Under the pieces are notes generated by a model. The model was given only the letters and a program-made list of their open reading frames with translations, had not been told where the DNA came from and did not search any database. From Tubulanus polymorphus (lineage: Eukaryota > Nemertea > Palaeonemertea > Tubulaniformes > Tubulanidae), in contig NC_134035.1 of the NCBI RefSeq assembly GCF_964204645.1, forward strand, positions 8,680,501 through 8,744,500: 64,000 bases of DNA. Reading direction: 5' to 3'. Position numbers and translations under genes: made by a program. Position 1 is the stretch's first letter. Each line of letters starts with the position of its first letter. Positions 12,946-25,470 of this stretch are shown here, piece after piece.

Positions 12946-15900
12946 TATCCGTTTGTCTTCATATGGCGGTAGAGCATTCTCCGCATATGCTCCCAGACTA
13001 TAGAATAACTTTCTAGCGGACACATCGGATCCCATGTCTTTGTCTTGTGAGCATACTCGCAAGACAGTTCTATTCTTGTGCTAGTTACTTTTAGCTTCTA
13101 GAGGAGAGTATTTGAAATTTTATAAGGAGCCTTGCGCCATATTAATCACAATCTATAATCGTTACTATCTTTAAGAGCGATATTTCTTGCATTGTTACGT
13201 CTTTTTGTTAACAGGTCATTCGTGAGAGGACTTTTCCATATAGGGATGTCACGTTTATGCAGGATGCGACTGGACTTTTTCCGAATTTTCTCGTCGGTGC
13301 AACAAAGAAAAATAACAACGGAAACATTTTCCCGAATTCGGCACCGGCGAATTCGGTCCCACGTCATAACGGAGCTAAACGACGCTAAACATCGGTTTGC
13401 GTAACCTAGATTCGATTCCGAAGACCTTTTCTTCGATAACCGACTTCGTACAAAGATCGTCGAGTTTCGCAATGAAACATGACCGACCGGGGTCAAGCCA
13501 ATGATGGACCCCCTAGAACTTTCACCCAGGAGCGTTCGAGAAACTGGTCCCGTACGCTATATATCCCGGTGAAATTCATCCGCGCAGTTTATTGTGCGCG
13601 TCGGGTAAACCGCCTCCGGAGACCGATCACTTCCTCGTTTACAAATCTCGACTGTGTGTTTAATGGAAATCATACGCGGCGCGCATTGTAATCGTACACC
13701 GATATTTCACGGGGCAATAACCGGTGTGTTCCTTTTCAATTGAAAACTCTCCCGAATTGAAACCGTAACGTGAAAACATCTCGACGACGTTTTGAAATCG
13801 AATCTTCTATTGTTTCCGATGCGCGCGAGGCATTTACGTATAATTGCGATGTAGAAAATGTCGCTGTTACGAATTCAGACGAGACCAACTACTGATTGTT
13901 AGGTAACTAGAATCACAGTTGCATTCGTTGTCATACGAACTAGTGTGCTTTTTATGAATGGTTTTTTCAACCGGACCCGAAACCGAGGAACGTGACTTCG
14001 AATAAGAAGTCGTACGGGGCGTCTGCGCGGCTATGTAATTGCGTGTTGGTAAAAACGAAAATCAACGACCGACACGGCGCCGACGTTAAAACACCGCGAC
14101 TCTTATTGAATAGATAAACGGCTAAACCGAACTCCACAATAATTAGTCCTAAATCGCTATAGGCGATTAGAAAAAAATCGCTAGAGATTTTAGAAAAGAA
14201 ATCTAATATCGAAATCGAACACTTTTATCGCTTGGTTGTCGATGAGTTAAGTCGAGCAGAAACTTCAAACCGTTACGAATAGCGCGCTTTGAATAGAAGT
14301 CTCAAATTTCCACACGTTCTTATCGGACTTATTCGTGAAATATCGAATTTGATTTCCAAACGAAAAGTTCGTTACTCTCTTTAACTAGTAGATCGTTTAT
14401 TAGTTCCGGTGAAGAAAGTCATTTCTGAGCTCGTCACAAGCGTTTCGAATGAAAGTCTTTAAAATGTTCGCTTAAAAAAACCGAGACGCGCAGCCCGATT
14501 CGTTTCGCCATTGAAATAAGAATTCCGGTTTTATGTCACGCAATTTTTAAACGTTTTTTTAACAAACGGCGAAATGATAAAAGAGTGTAAATTTCATAAT
14601 AGGATGTTATTTGGTTTGGGATTAAGTCGATAAATCCGGCCGGAAAACCGAGAACTCGCTCGGATCGACGGATCACACACACACACTGCAGGTGAGACCT
14701 CATTGTGTTCCTACACCATTCAAAGCGAGGCTGCGATGTAAACTTTGCGGAAACGCGCGCTTTTCAAACGGCGACGACTGCGCGCCGAGCTAGCGCACGT
14801 TTGTTCCCTAGAAACGCGCCGTTACGCGTCCTGATCGTCTGCGGTCGGCCGTCCGATCGCCCTTAAAACGTCCCCGGAATAAATTACCGTACGTTTTATG
14901 GTGACGGGGAGATGTCGAATTAATGAAAAATTAAATATCATAACGTAATGTAGGCGTGTGCCCGATTGGCGTTTCTGTAACACGTGAGCGACAAAGTTCG
15001 GCGGGTCGTTAGTGTTTTTTCCTTCCGTTACGAATGTTTTCTGCAATAACAATGCGTAACAAGATATTAGGAATATATTTTGGGCGGTCGGAGGCAGCTG
15101 TTAGCTGGTTGACTCCGTCCGAACACAAGAGATCCGAACGTGGTACAGACGTTAAATCACCCTTGCAGCTGCCTGGAACAAATGCAACCTTTGGAAATAA
15201 AGATAAATAATAACTCGTAATACAGATTATGAATAACACTCGCCGGTGTCGAGGAGAGAAAGGCCGACTTGACGGTTTGAATAACAAGGGATTCAACGCG
15301 TGGCAAAAACTACACACACTGACACAAAGTACAAACCCCAATCCCTCCCATTAAAAAGAGTTTAATTACGTTTACAGACGAGATTGTGATGCAAAATGCC
15401 TTGTTTTCTTTGTGACTAACAGCAAAAAGTCGCGTATTCACCGTCAGTTCTCCCTACCGAAAATGAATGACTTCAAGAAGCAGGTGTTCACATCGCTAGA
15501 CGCGCACTCGCTTCATAAGTTACCAGTAAAAATTTCAATCAATTTTGAGATGACAAAACCCACTAAAACCATGAATTCGTAGACAAAACATTTTACCGAA
15601 GTCTCGTTTTGTGATACCGTATCGAGTCTAGAAAAAAAAACTCCGTCTCGGCCGCGTCTGCTGCGTGCATTCGACGACAATAAACAGCTAGCGGTCCGGT
15701 CAGTGTGAAATCCGTGTTAATCATATGCGTGTTGATGATAGAGCTCCTCGCCCGTCAAAACGAAACTAAGTCAGCACGCCAGTTCGGAACAGCGGCCCTA
15801 ATCGTTACTTTTTGTCGTTGCTTTTGTACGCTTCGTCTGCAGGCAGTTTTTGTAAAGTTTTTCCTCTGAGAAAGTTAGTGCAGTTGAAAGTGCGCGCCTC

Positions 15901-16041
15901 AATATTCTCACATGATGTTACGAGAATCATGAACAATCATTGCATATATCAGCAACACAGAACTGTTCTTCACCCGCGCACTTTACAAACGTCATAATTA
16001 TGGGCAGTTATCAACATTACTATCATTATGTAACCACATGT
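12946..16041. other. Non-coding sequence, nothing identified
   Basis: Mostly unique sequence with a short (CA)n at about 14674-14686. Open frames at 13146-13496 and 15009-15341 (116 and 110 codons, minus) show no conserved motif or splice support. Confidence 0.4.
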
Positions 16042-16097
16042 ATTCGTGGTTTCAATCACGGACTCTAAATCGTTTTAGAGTCCATGTTTCAACGAAT
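16042..16097. repeat. Short palindromic hairpin element, copy 1
   Basis: The arms around GGACTCTAAA and TTTTAGAGTCC pair, with outer arms ATTCGT and ACGAAT. A second copy with the same core lies at 33980-34023 just inside Dbx intron 2, so this is a dispersed micro-MITE rather than a local stem. Confidence 0.6.
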
Positions 16098-19000
16098 GTC
16101 TTTGAAGAAGTGCCTTCTTTTTAGTGCATTAGCCGGTTATAATCATCTAAAGCAATAATTCGACATATTACTCTAAACGCCCCTTATCATAGATAGAAAG
16201 CTCAACACGAAAAAAAAACAGGAAATGATACTCCGAAAGTTTATTACGAAAGCGCTGGATTTCAGGTGTTGATAGTAACGGGCCTCATCAGGTGGATTGA
16301 TGCCTTTTGAAGATATCATTTCTCTTCGTGACTTTCGAAATTCTTTTTTAGCTAACCGAACATGGACTGTGTTGTGTGTGGTGTGTGGAGGTCGAACTGG
16401 GTTAAAACGGCCAGGTGTCGACATTAAAATTGAAAACGGAATGACAGGTTGAACTGGTTCATAAACCTGAATATGAAATACATATTTTCATGTATAACGC
16501 TTATAACGCAAGATGCCGCTCCCGCAATTTGTATACATTTCCACCAACACCTGGACCACTTCGGCGCCATAATAGCGCATAACCGCAAAAATGATACCTA
16601 TACAGCCACACGTCTAAAACATTGTCCATTTTTAACTCGATACGTATATAGTTTCTGGTCGAGCGAGTTGTTTTCCGTAACAATCGACTACGATAGTTAT
16701 TATGTATGAACGCACCGCGTATATTGTACATATTTATAAGTGCCATCGATAAATGCAAGAAAATAATGCCGCCTATTTTACAATAGCTATGCACACGTGA
16801 CAACAAACGATTCAATATTTCGAACATTCGCGTGTTGAAATACATGTATAGAGGGTTGTTATTTTTAAGATGCAGCATTCGCCCACGTCGGTCGGACAAT
16901 ATGTTGTTTAACTTCCCTCAATCGGGCTTCGTCTCATTAACGTTCCCTGGTGTTCTATACCGCGAGTAAATTAACCATATGTCTCCCAGGTGAGACAGTA
17001 GGCGCGTGTTAGCGCGGTAACGAACAAAACAAAAACAGAATAAATATTCAAAAAAATAATCGAATCAAGTCTGCTGCGAGTGTTTTGTGTATTTTCGATG
17101 TCTAAACAGGTTTGACTTATGTAAACTCGGGTCTACGTCTTTTTGAAAACACTGTTCGAAATGGCTACCCTACAAGTATTTCGGGTGAAAGTTAGCGTGT
17201 TATTGGAAGCGCACGTGTTAAAAGTCGTTGACGATGTGATAGGGTTGGACTCAGCTGCAATCAAACGACACTTCACCTCATCTATGTTTGCATCTATCGA
17301 GTCTTTCACCAGCTGACGAGAGTCTGGGGCTGATGTTTATCTGTTGGAGCGGTATCTACGGACGCGTGTACTTTTGATACAGAGGAATATCCCATTAATA
17401 GTAATCAGTGGTGCTTGTATAACTATACCGATGATTCTGACTATAAATGGTCAGCTGTTATGCCAACGGCTAGCTGTATGGCTAAGCAGATATTTTTATG
17501 TATGATGACTAAGGGAGCTGAACCCTCTCTCTTCCTCAGTCGCTCTCTCTCTCATCTAGAATAGACCGGACGTATTTTCAATTTGACTCACTGCGTTTAT
17601 TCCATTCATTTCCTTTAAAATGGTGTATACCTTAATTTCGTCGAGCAAGGCACTGCAGAACTATATGATATTCAATCTAAACTTATGTTTTAAAAATGAG
17701 CGCAAATTATCGCAACAATGGGGAGGGACCGCCACAAAATGGCGCCTAGAAACTGGAAACTTCTTTATAACATACATCTGAGCTGGAACCCGGTATCATT
17801 GGTGGAGTTTGAATATTAATACGTGTCCTCGCGATAACTGTCAGCCGTTCGTGTAATCAATCCCCATACGTTGTTGAAATATTTTGAAGTTCAATGACCT
17901 GTCCCTGCGATTTGGAACAGGGGTATCAGTTGACACACCTGCGTGTGTGTGCTTTAGAGCATTACGGGGGAAAATGGTAACAGTTGGTTGGGTGTGAATG
18001 AATGATTGTCTTCATCGTTGGTTGTTACGCAATAAGTATTCACATATCGTTTACGTTTGGCATGATAACTGACGATCTATTAATATGTCGGACTATACGG
18101 ACGAGATTCGTTCTAGAATCCACGATCGTCGATCTAATCATTGCTGCACAGATGATCCATAATCGCAGATGATACTATTTTCAATGAATAGGCGACGCCG
18201 GCAGATACGTAATACGCATATTATGATGACGTAATCAACTTATCTAAATCGGAAGGATGTCGGGGCGGTCCGCGGGAAGTGTTGTATTTCCTGAAAGTTT
18301 ATGAGCTCGATCTTATCGACGGGAAGCTATTAATTACCGGCTTTCCTCGTGTCGTTGTTATATTTCACCGGTGGTTTTAATAAAGTGCTCTCTCCGCGCC
18401 GAGATGCAAATGAGGCAAAGTTAATCCGCAATGTCTACTCACGCTTCGTTCGTCTGCGGAACAATAAAACTAACGACGCGCTACTCGTCTGCAGTACTAT
18501 GTACAGCCGACAACGCGGGCTGTTCGTGACGGCACCGAATCCGCCGAGCAGTTTTTAATTGCGGACTAATCGGCCGAGAATCCGAACAAACGATCTGGAA
18601 ACTCGTAAGGATTCCGGATAAGCTCGACTGACGCGAATACAATAGTAACACGTAGCAATGTAACATCATAATTAGCTAAGATTTGCGCTGTTTATGATCA
18701 GTGTTGTCAGACCTCAGGGCGTTGCAGCGTAATGGCGTAACGACCGAACAATACGTTACGCTGTCGCTGGCAATACGGCGGTGAAATTAATGTTGTTGAT
18801 ATTTCTTTGAAAAGATCACAGATGTGCCGGCGGCGGCGGCCGCGTCGCCCAGCGTCGGAGAATCTCACATATTTTGCGTCGTCCAGAACGACGTCGCTTT
18901 GACTTGCTGCGACTCGACAGCGCGTAAAAAACACTGATTCGCATTCATGAACGTTGTATACAGCGTCTTTTATTCGATGATAATTAAGCTGCAGAATTCT

Positions 19001-20123
19001 AGTTTACGAAAACCAAAAATGAAAACATTTCGACTGACTTTGACTTTTGAAATGATCTCAGTGAATATCCGCCATATACCCATATGATTACTCATTGTTT
19101 TTCTTTTTTTATAGTTTTTTTAGCATTTCGTGAAATTATCATCGCGAATAACTTGATTCGCTTGTCTACATCATATTAATGTATATTCTATTTTTTCTAC
19201 TATAGATCGATCCGTTCTTAGTAATGATAATGATGATAATGATAATCATTTATTATTATTCGTTTTCACTTATTTTATTCATTTTCACTGGACTACATTA
19301 CAAGATAAGGTTATTTTCACAATTCGGAATAACGAGAAGATGTTGAATGAGGGACCCAGTGCAAGCCTTTCAGAACTGTACTTACAAACACTCGTGAGGC
19401 ACTGGACCCACGTGCAATACACGCAATAGAAACAAGAAAAAAATGGTTGTATCATTATTTTTGGTATCATTTAAAAAAACTCAAACTCGGAGCTAATTAG
19501 TACTGACATCTTCACTTTTTGGTAACAATGGCACTAAATCATCTTTTTGTGCGTAATACCAGCCCGTGCTTGCAGAGGTTTGCGGGCTCACAGTTGGTCG
19601 CATTACAATCCGCGGTTGTATTGTTTAGAGCTTGTTATCAAATCCGACTTCATCTAGAGATTAGGCACCGGGCCAACTTTGTCACCAGCAACAGTGCGAC
19701 GAGCTTCGAAATACTTTCAAACATTTTTTTTTAGTTGTCCCGGGTTTCCGATGCACGAGCATCAGTGAAACCGATGCAGTCCATGGACACCAAATCTGAC
19801 AAAATAACGAATCCACTTGAGCGCAGACTGACCACGCTATTCTTTTGTGCGTGCGATTGTTTGTAAGTTTTCTGAGACGGCAAGTCGTCCCAACAGGGTC
19901 CATTTTAATTATCTGTTTGTCCCACACCGCAACCAACGTCGACGAGAGATCCATCGCTAGCTGCGTGACGTCACTGGTCGGATAATGAAAGAAACACACC
20001 GCTGTATATCACGCGCGTTGTTTTCACAAACATCGAGAAGAAAGCGATATTCGAAAAAAGAACCGTTTATCAATCAATGAAGATTTCCAGGTGGTTGTCG
20101 AGTAAAGCAGTTGCCGGGAGACA
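16098..20123. other. Non-coding sequence, nothing identified
   Basis: No gene is supported. A minus-strand frame at 16501-16899 (132 codons) is basic and motif-free. A GAT/AAT-rich patch lies at 19222-19260. I see no RNA gene. Confidence 0.4.
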
Positions 20124-20468
20124 CCAGGGGTCGGTTGCATAGTCATGGCTTAGACTTAAGACCAGTCTAAGACCAACTTAGTTCTATAGCCAATCCAACA
20201 ACTTAAGACCAGTCTTAAGATTTAAGACCAATTTTGGACTTAAGTCACGACTGTGCAACTGGAGCCAGGAATATAACCGAGTTACCAACTGTAGACATTA
20301 GTGAACGTTGAAAGTGAAGCCACAGGGGCCAGTTGCTATTCGTGACTTAAGTCCAAAGGTGATCTTAAATCTTAGGACTGGTCTTAAGTTGTTAGATTGG
20401 CTATAGAACTAAGTTGTCCTTAGACTGGTCTCAAGTCTAAGCCATGACTATATGCAACCGGCCCCTGG
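20124..20468. repeat. Dimeric inverted MITE, family D, copy 1
   Basis: Two inverted copies of a roughly 147-bp unit (20124-20269 and about 20322-20468) are separated by about 52 bp. Each unit has its own terminal inverted repeats: CCAGGGGTCGGTTGCATAG at one end and CTGTGCAACTGGAGCCAGG at the other. The interior is rich in CTTAAG/GACCAGTCTTAAG self-complementary blocks. A second, more diverged dimer is at 24062-24301. Non-coding. Confidence 0.75.
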
Positions 20469-20527
20469 AGGTTCTAATTTTTTTACTGCCAGAAGTTCCT
20501 TATAACTTTGTAGAAGGCATATCACTC

Positions 20528-20640
20528 TGTGTTGTTTGATTGTTTGTTGTGCCTCATCTTACTTTGGAATCTCCAATCTGAGATACATAGACAAAGCGCT
20601 ATGTGAGTCCCGTACAGATTTGGAGACAACCTAACAATTC
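20528..20640 (-). repeat. Dispersed repeat, copy 1 (SINE/LINE 3' tail-like)
   Basis: Shares TTGTTTGATTGTTTG, GAATCTCCA and the AGCGC/GTGAGTC/ACAGATTT blocks with 23586-23706. On the minus strand the unit ends in a CAAACAATCAAACAA-type tail, as many retroposon 3' ends do. Confidence 0.5.
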
Positions 20641-22127
20641 CGAACGAACGTAATCTTTTTCCTATTAAAAGAAAATTAGTTTGAACAAAATTTAAAAAAG
20701 AATCGGGATTTTCAACACGCGAATGAATCTCACTGCGTCCTTCTGATAACCACCACGAATCATCGACATCTACGCTCATCATTCCCCGATGAGAATCATT
20801 AGTCGCGCTTAATACCTTACAAAACCCGTTCGTATAGAACCTTTCATACAGCCATTTATTGAATAAACCTAATATCACCCGAACACAGACACGCAGAAAT
20901 GAATAGAGACGCTGCATGCAAAATCACTTAAGAGGTTTCGCTATCAATTTCAGATATTGCATCTTCGTTCTCTTTATCTCCGGCAGCTGATGTAGATATT
21001 TTATATTCGCCCGCTAATAATACAAAGTATGATAAATCCCAATTTGAAATCAGATTACAAGAAGTCGTAGAAACGTAGCTTCGATATATGAATGATGTGA
21101 CGTTTCGAGTCGCTTCGGGCCATCGCGCATTGTTGTCCGTGACACGAGAGCAATTCGGTCAATTATGTCGGACGCTTTTTGTCGTTGCTTTGAAACATGG
21201 TCAACGCGCGCATTGTCGTCGAGTCGTATTCTTCGAGGTATTTCCAGCCTCCGAGAATGGTCTTTCTCGTTTTTCAAATCAAACGTCGATAATAGAAGAT
21301 GACACCGAGCCGTCAAGAAGTTAAATGAATGATTGGGAAATGCACGGCCCCGGGTCAGACAGGTGGTATTCGGGAGAAGGGTAGGCGGTCATCTTTCTCA
21401 CACACGACCATCATTGTATCCAAAAAAGAGAACAGTGGACGCGACGAATGTTTTCGGAATGAGATGAAACCGATATTGTCGACATGAAATTGATATTTCA
21501 CGTATGTCTCTGACGGACATTCGATACGCAAGAACTTTCACTTCATGATTAAAAGACCATAACAAATAATATACTATCATTAATGTATTGAGATATAGTC
21601 TTACATATATTGAATTACTATCCTGCTCATTTCATTTGAAAGTAAGCGATGGCCTGACAGGTGACATGAGGTATCTCCCTCGATGTGCCCACCCTGGCAA
21701 TGACCAGTCACGAGTTTATAAAGATATTACAGGCGTCTGGTTAAGGATTTTGCAAATATCTCCGATTTTGCATACAATGTCTGGTTATGCCGGTATATAA
21801 GGTGTTCAAACGGACATCGTCTCAATTCATCACCGACCTCATCAACCGAGGCATATTTTCCACGTGGGCTGTGTCTGGACACCGGACGGTCACGTGACCG
21901 ATGATTACTACTTACTAAGTTCGAACACAAAAAAAACTGTTGTTCGGCAAAGAAATGATGAAATTACAGGTTACGAGTGAAATCCAGTTTCCAACGTCGG
22001 AGGTATCCCGATGACAATGACAAGAACAACGGCTTTCAAGGCTGTTTTCGTCGAAATATTCCACCCCGTTACAATCGTATTATAAGTAGATCCGCAGAAG
22101 AACCTTGTTGACCGGGTATAGTATAAA
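20641..22127. other. Non-coding sequence, nothing identified
   Basis: Short overlapping frames on both strands near 21050-21324 have no support. No repeats or RNAs are recognised. Confidence 0.4.
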
Positions 22128-22215
22128 TACAATTCAATTCAAACTTTATTCAGTTAAAACGTGTACAACTCTTGTGCCCGACTTTGTGCATTCATACAAG
22201 AGGTTAAAACAAAAA
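22128..22215 (-). repeat. Retroposon 3'-tail-like fragment
   Basis: ATACAATTCAATTCAAACTT at the start reads on the minus strand as an AAGTTTGAATTGAATTG-type tail, which is common at the 3' ends of invertebrate LINE/SINE elements. It lies directly next to the family A element at 22250. Confidence 0.35.
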
Positions 22216-22249
22216 AAAAGAATAAAACACATGAGAGCCAATGAAGATG

Positions 22250-22412
22250 TGTAATACTTTATCGATTAACTATTTTGTTTGACGCACGAGCTTTCGCTAC
22301 TAGTGTATTTAGCAGCTTCATCAGTAGAATGGGCACCTGATAAAGCTACTATACACTTGTAGCGAAAGCTTGTGCGTCAAATGAAAAAGTTAACCTATTA
22401 AGTACTACTTAT
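22250..22412. repeat. Foldback MITE, family A, copy 2
   Basis: The left arm has TTGACGCACGAGCTTTCGCTAC, the right arm GTAGCGAAAGCTTGTGCGTCAA, with a GCTTCATCAG...CTGATAAAGC inner stem. Outer ends resemble AATACTTT and AAGTACTACTT. It matches copies at 10319-10458 and 50116-50274. Confidence 0.8.
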
Positions 22413-23585
22413 CTCGTTGTAATTATCATAGGTGGGCTTCTGGCATTGTTTCAAACGTAGAAAACTTACAAGAAAAAGTGTACACTGCATGTTTTTCTAG
22501 ATTTTTTTCGATTATTTCATAGTGGTTTAAATGTAAATATACTGACTGAGATATTGTCAATGAATACATCGATCATTAGCATCATAAATCTGATGAGTGA
22601 CTATAATTTACGGGTATGTAATCATGTGAAATTCTACCCTGAATACTTTATGAAAATGTGATGACCATTTCATTTCGCGTGTCACCCAGAATAAACCGAT
22701 CAACGCGAATTTGACACTTAATTGAAGTTGCTCCACAGTTGCTATGGCGTCGCTTTCAATATTCGTGTAATTGGCTTCATTTTGAAGTATATAGCGTGGC
22801 TCGTGGACATTAGTTTATAACTCGCAGGCAAATGCGGGGTGCTTGTGGCACATGACCCCCCGATGAGTCCCGAATGGCCATTTCGCATCACCCTGCAAGG
22901 CATTTTGCATCGAGCCTTCTCGACACGGCCGGCGAAACTTTACTAGCCCGATCAGAAAATAGTCTATTGTCAAAGGCTCGCGGTTTCTTGGCCCATCGGA
23001 CGTTTCACTCTCGAAGAGTGGTCAAACATAAATGTCGTTCTAAACCAACGAAGCTCAATTCTAATGGATGTAATTACGACCGAGGGGCCCGTATTAATGT
23101 TCTTCTCGGTTTCGTCGCCATAAGAAAAATGCCATCATAAATTTAACGCGTTACCATTAAACGATCATGTGCTTTTATGTTATTCGGTGTGGTTGCCAAA
23201 AATCATTCGCTGACCAGAGCCGCGCCTCGGGTGTTGCGCGCACTGATAGCTCAATAAATGATGAGACCATTATTAGAAATCAATAAACGGCAGATATTAT
23301 CGGCCCGGGACCCGGGCTGACTGGATTTTCAGTCAATGCTCGCGCTATCACGCGGTTATTGTGAATGAACTGATCGTAAAACGACACGCGAAACAAAACG
23401 CCGCGGTCACAAACGCATAAACCCGAATCATAAAATAGTCATCAAATTTACCGTAATGTGTTATAACTACATAAACTCTTTCACCATCGCATTGTCGCTT
23501 CGTTGTAGGTCGCGTCAAAAGAATCAAAGGAAATCAGATGAGAAAACTGTGGTTTTTTCATAAATTCATAAAAACGATAACGACG
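22413..23585. other. Non-coding sequence; possible regulatory DNA at about 22870-23510
   Basis: No gene is supported. The 22870-23510 stretch is more GC-balanced than its surroundings and carries several ATTA/TAAT cores and CCATTA-type motifs, without SINE or MITE signatures. That is compatible with conserved regulatory sequence upstream of Dbx, but this is inference. Confidence 0.25.
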
Positions 23586-23706
23586 GGTTGTTTGATTGTT
23601 TGCCGTGCCTCCGAGTTACTTTCAACATCTTGTTTACGAATCTCCAGTCAGGGAAACATTCACATAGCGCGCTGCGTGAGGACTCACAGATTTAGGAGGT
23701 GAACTC
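23586..23706 (-). repeat. Dispersed repeat, copy 2 (SINE/LINE 3' tail-like)
   Basis: Matches 20528-20640 in order: GGGTTGTTTGATTGTTTG, GTGCCTC, GAATCTCCAGTC, AGCGCGCTGCGTGAG, ACAGATTT. Same orientation as copy 1. Confidence 0.5.
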
Positions 23707-24061
23707 TTTCCACACCAAAGGTGACCACCGAAATAGGAAATCAGCTCGGAAAATGTTTTTTAATAGCTTGAAAAATATACATGATGGCATTTCCCGAATT
23801 TAAAAGGACTGTTCTGATTATGTAAAGGTTCCTGTAACAATATTGTATTGAGCCCAGTTTTTACTTCTAATCTATTTGAGTTTAAAACCCAGTCAGGGTC
23901 AGGTTTGTAGACTGGTGTTTACTTCTACCCGGGGGTTAAGTTAATTGAAGTTATCCCGTGTTAAAGATACCAGTCTATTAATCTAGGCCCAGGATACAGT
24001 TTCATCAACTCGACTTAAGCTAACTCTATATAGAATGTCTTGGAATGTCGGGGGTCATTTT
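23707..24061. other. Non-coding, partly palindromic
   Basis: About 23840-24005 contains weak inverted matches (AGACTGGTGTTTACTTC against GATACCAGTCTATTAATC). A decayed foldback is possible; nothing firmer can be said. Confidence 0.3.
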
Positions 24062-24301
24062 CATTGTGATGGCTTAGACGTAAGACCAGTCTAAGACCAA
24101 CTTAGTTCTATAGCCAAACGAACATAAGACCAATCTCATGATCGAAGACCACTTTTTGACTTCAGTCTTGATTAGTGAAATTACCCGGGAGCTATAGGTC
24201 CACAGTTGTGGCTAAAGCCCATAGTCGTCTTGCATCTTAAGACTGGTCATAGGCTATAGAACTAAGATGGTATTAGTCTGTTCTTAATCTAAAGCATGAC
24301 C
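24062..24301. repeat. Dimeric inverted MITE, family D, copy 2
   Basis: The first arm (24062-24172) contains TGGCTTAGACGTAAGACCAG and GTTCTATAGCC. The second arm (24192-24301) is the inverted copy, with GGCTATAGAAC and TCTAAAGCATGACC. The head-to-head layout matches 20124-20468 but is shorter and more mutated. Confidence 0.65.
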
Positions 24302-24403
24302 GAGCATCTAGAACCTAAGAAGAAACCGATCGCGCGCTGGTTTTCCAGCTAGAGACGAAAATATCACTTCTTAAGATCAGTAAACAATGATTGGGTTTTT
24401 TTT
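24302..24403 (+). repeat. Local direct repeat, copy 1
   Basis: Shares GCATCTAG, ACCGATCGCG, CCAGCTA and CTTAAGATCAGTAAACAATG, in order, with 25370-25470, about 1.07 kb away. It abuts the end of the family D dimer. Confidence 0.55.
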
Positions 24404-25369
24404 TCATCCACTCTGTCACTGTCAGGGTCATAATGACAAAGCGCGGCTTAAAACCGGGATTCGTAAACGGTTTAATTACGCTCACGACTGCGGCTCGGCG
24501 TGGCGGCGAGTGACCGAAAATCATGGCCAGATTTTACCAATATTCAACCGACGCCATTAACCACCTTGTCTTACACTAATCCGGTCGTGGTCATCGATAT
24601 CCATTGACTTCATCTTACCAAATCTTTTCTAATCTCTGACCGTATAATGTTATAATCCATAACATGATTAATAGTAACCAATAGCCCGGTCATTTATAAC
24701 CAGCTTATGCTGTTATTAAGCCGCATCCATTTAGAAGCCGGTCAACATTTGATTATGATTCGGTGACGGGATGAAATCAACGCGTCAGATAATGAACGAT
24801 AGCGATCGGATTAGCTCGGACGGCTGGTATTGTGCCGAATCGATGCCGACCTCGTCCATTGACGGTCCGGTATTTTTCTCGCGGGCGATACGACATAGAT
24901 GCGTTTATAACGCTTTGTCATAGGTGTCAAAGATTAGTCGGTCCATTGGTCAACGTGTGGCCTGGTAAGGTTAAGGAATTTCCTCGTGGACCTTCTTCTA
25001 TTGTCTGATCGAAGATTTATTCAGCAAAATAAAGACAAACCCGAGCGCAAAAGTTGCCGCAAATTGATACCTACAATTCGAGGGTAAGAAAATAATTCGT
25101 TCGGCTTTACAAATCATGTACATCTCTTATGGGTTTAAGTACTAGTACATACTTAGGGTAGACGACCTTAACTCGATACAGGTCTACTCGTAAATCTATC
25201 GATCTCAAAGATGAGATATTTTCAGTCCAAACGCATCCTTTATGTATCAATTTTGATTGATTTGAAAGTCAAATCAACTGACTCGTAGCGTAGAATTGAT
25301 GGAATTTCAACCACCTGACGTTGATTGAAACGTGGAATTAGAATTAGATAATGTTAATGAGCCACGATC
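24404..25369. other. Non-coding sequence, nothing identified
   Basis: Unique sequence with several ATTA cores around 24540-24960. No gene or named repeat. Confidence 0.35.
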
Positions 25370-25470
25370 GTGCATCTAGCCCTAGGTTCTTAATCGGAAC
25401 CGATCGCGTGCTGATGTTCTAGCTAAAGGGACAGGAGATCAGTTCTTAAGATCAGTAAACAATGATTATT
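25370..25470 (+). repeat. Local direct repeat, copy 2
   Basis: Matches 24302-24403 in the same orientation, including the 20-base CTTAAGATCAGTAAACAATG block followed by a T-rich run. Confidence 0.55.

Noticed and set aside
13146-13496. 116-codon minus-strand frame
   Set aside because: Basic, low-complexity product without motif; overlaps a plus-strand frame.
16501-16899. 132-codon minus-strand frame
   Set aside because: No recognisable motif, no splice context, and it overlaps a plus-strand frame of similar quality; length is within chance for AT-moderate DNA.
20522-20917. 131-codon minus-strand frame
   Set aside because: Partly made of the dispersed repeat at 20528-20640; no homology recognised.
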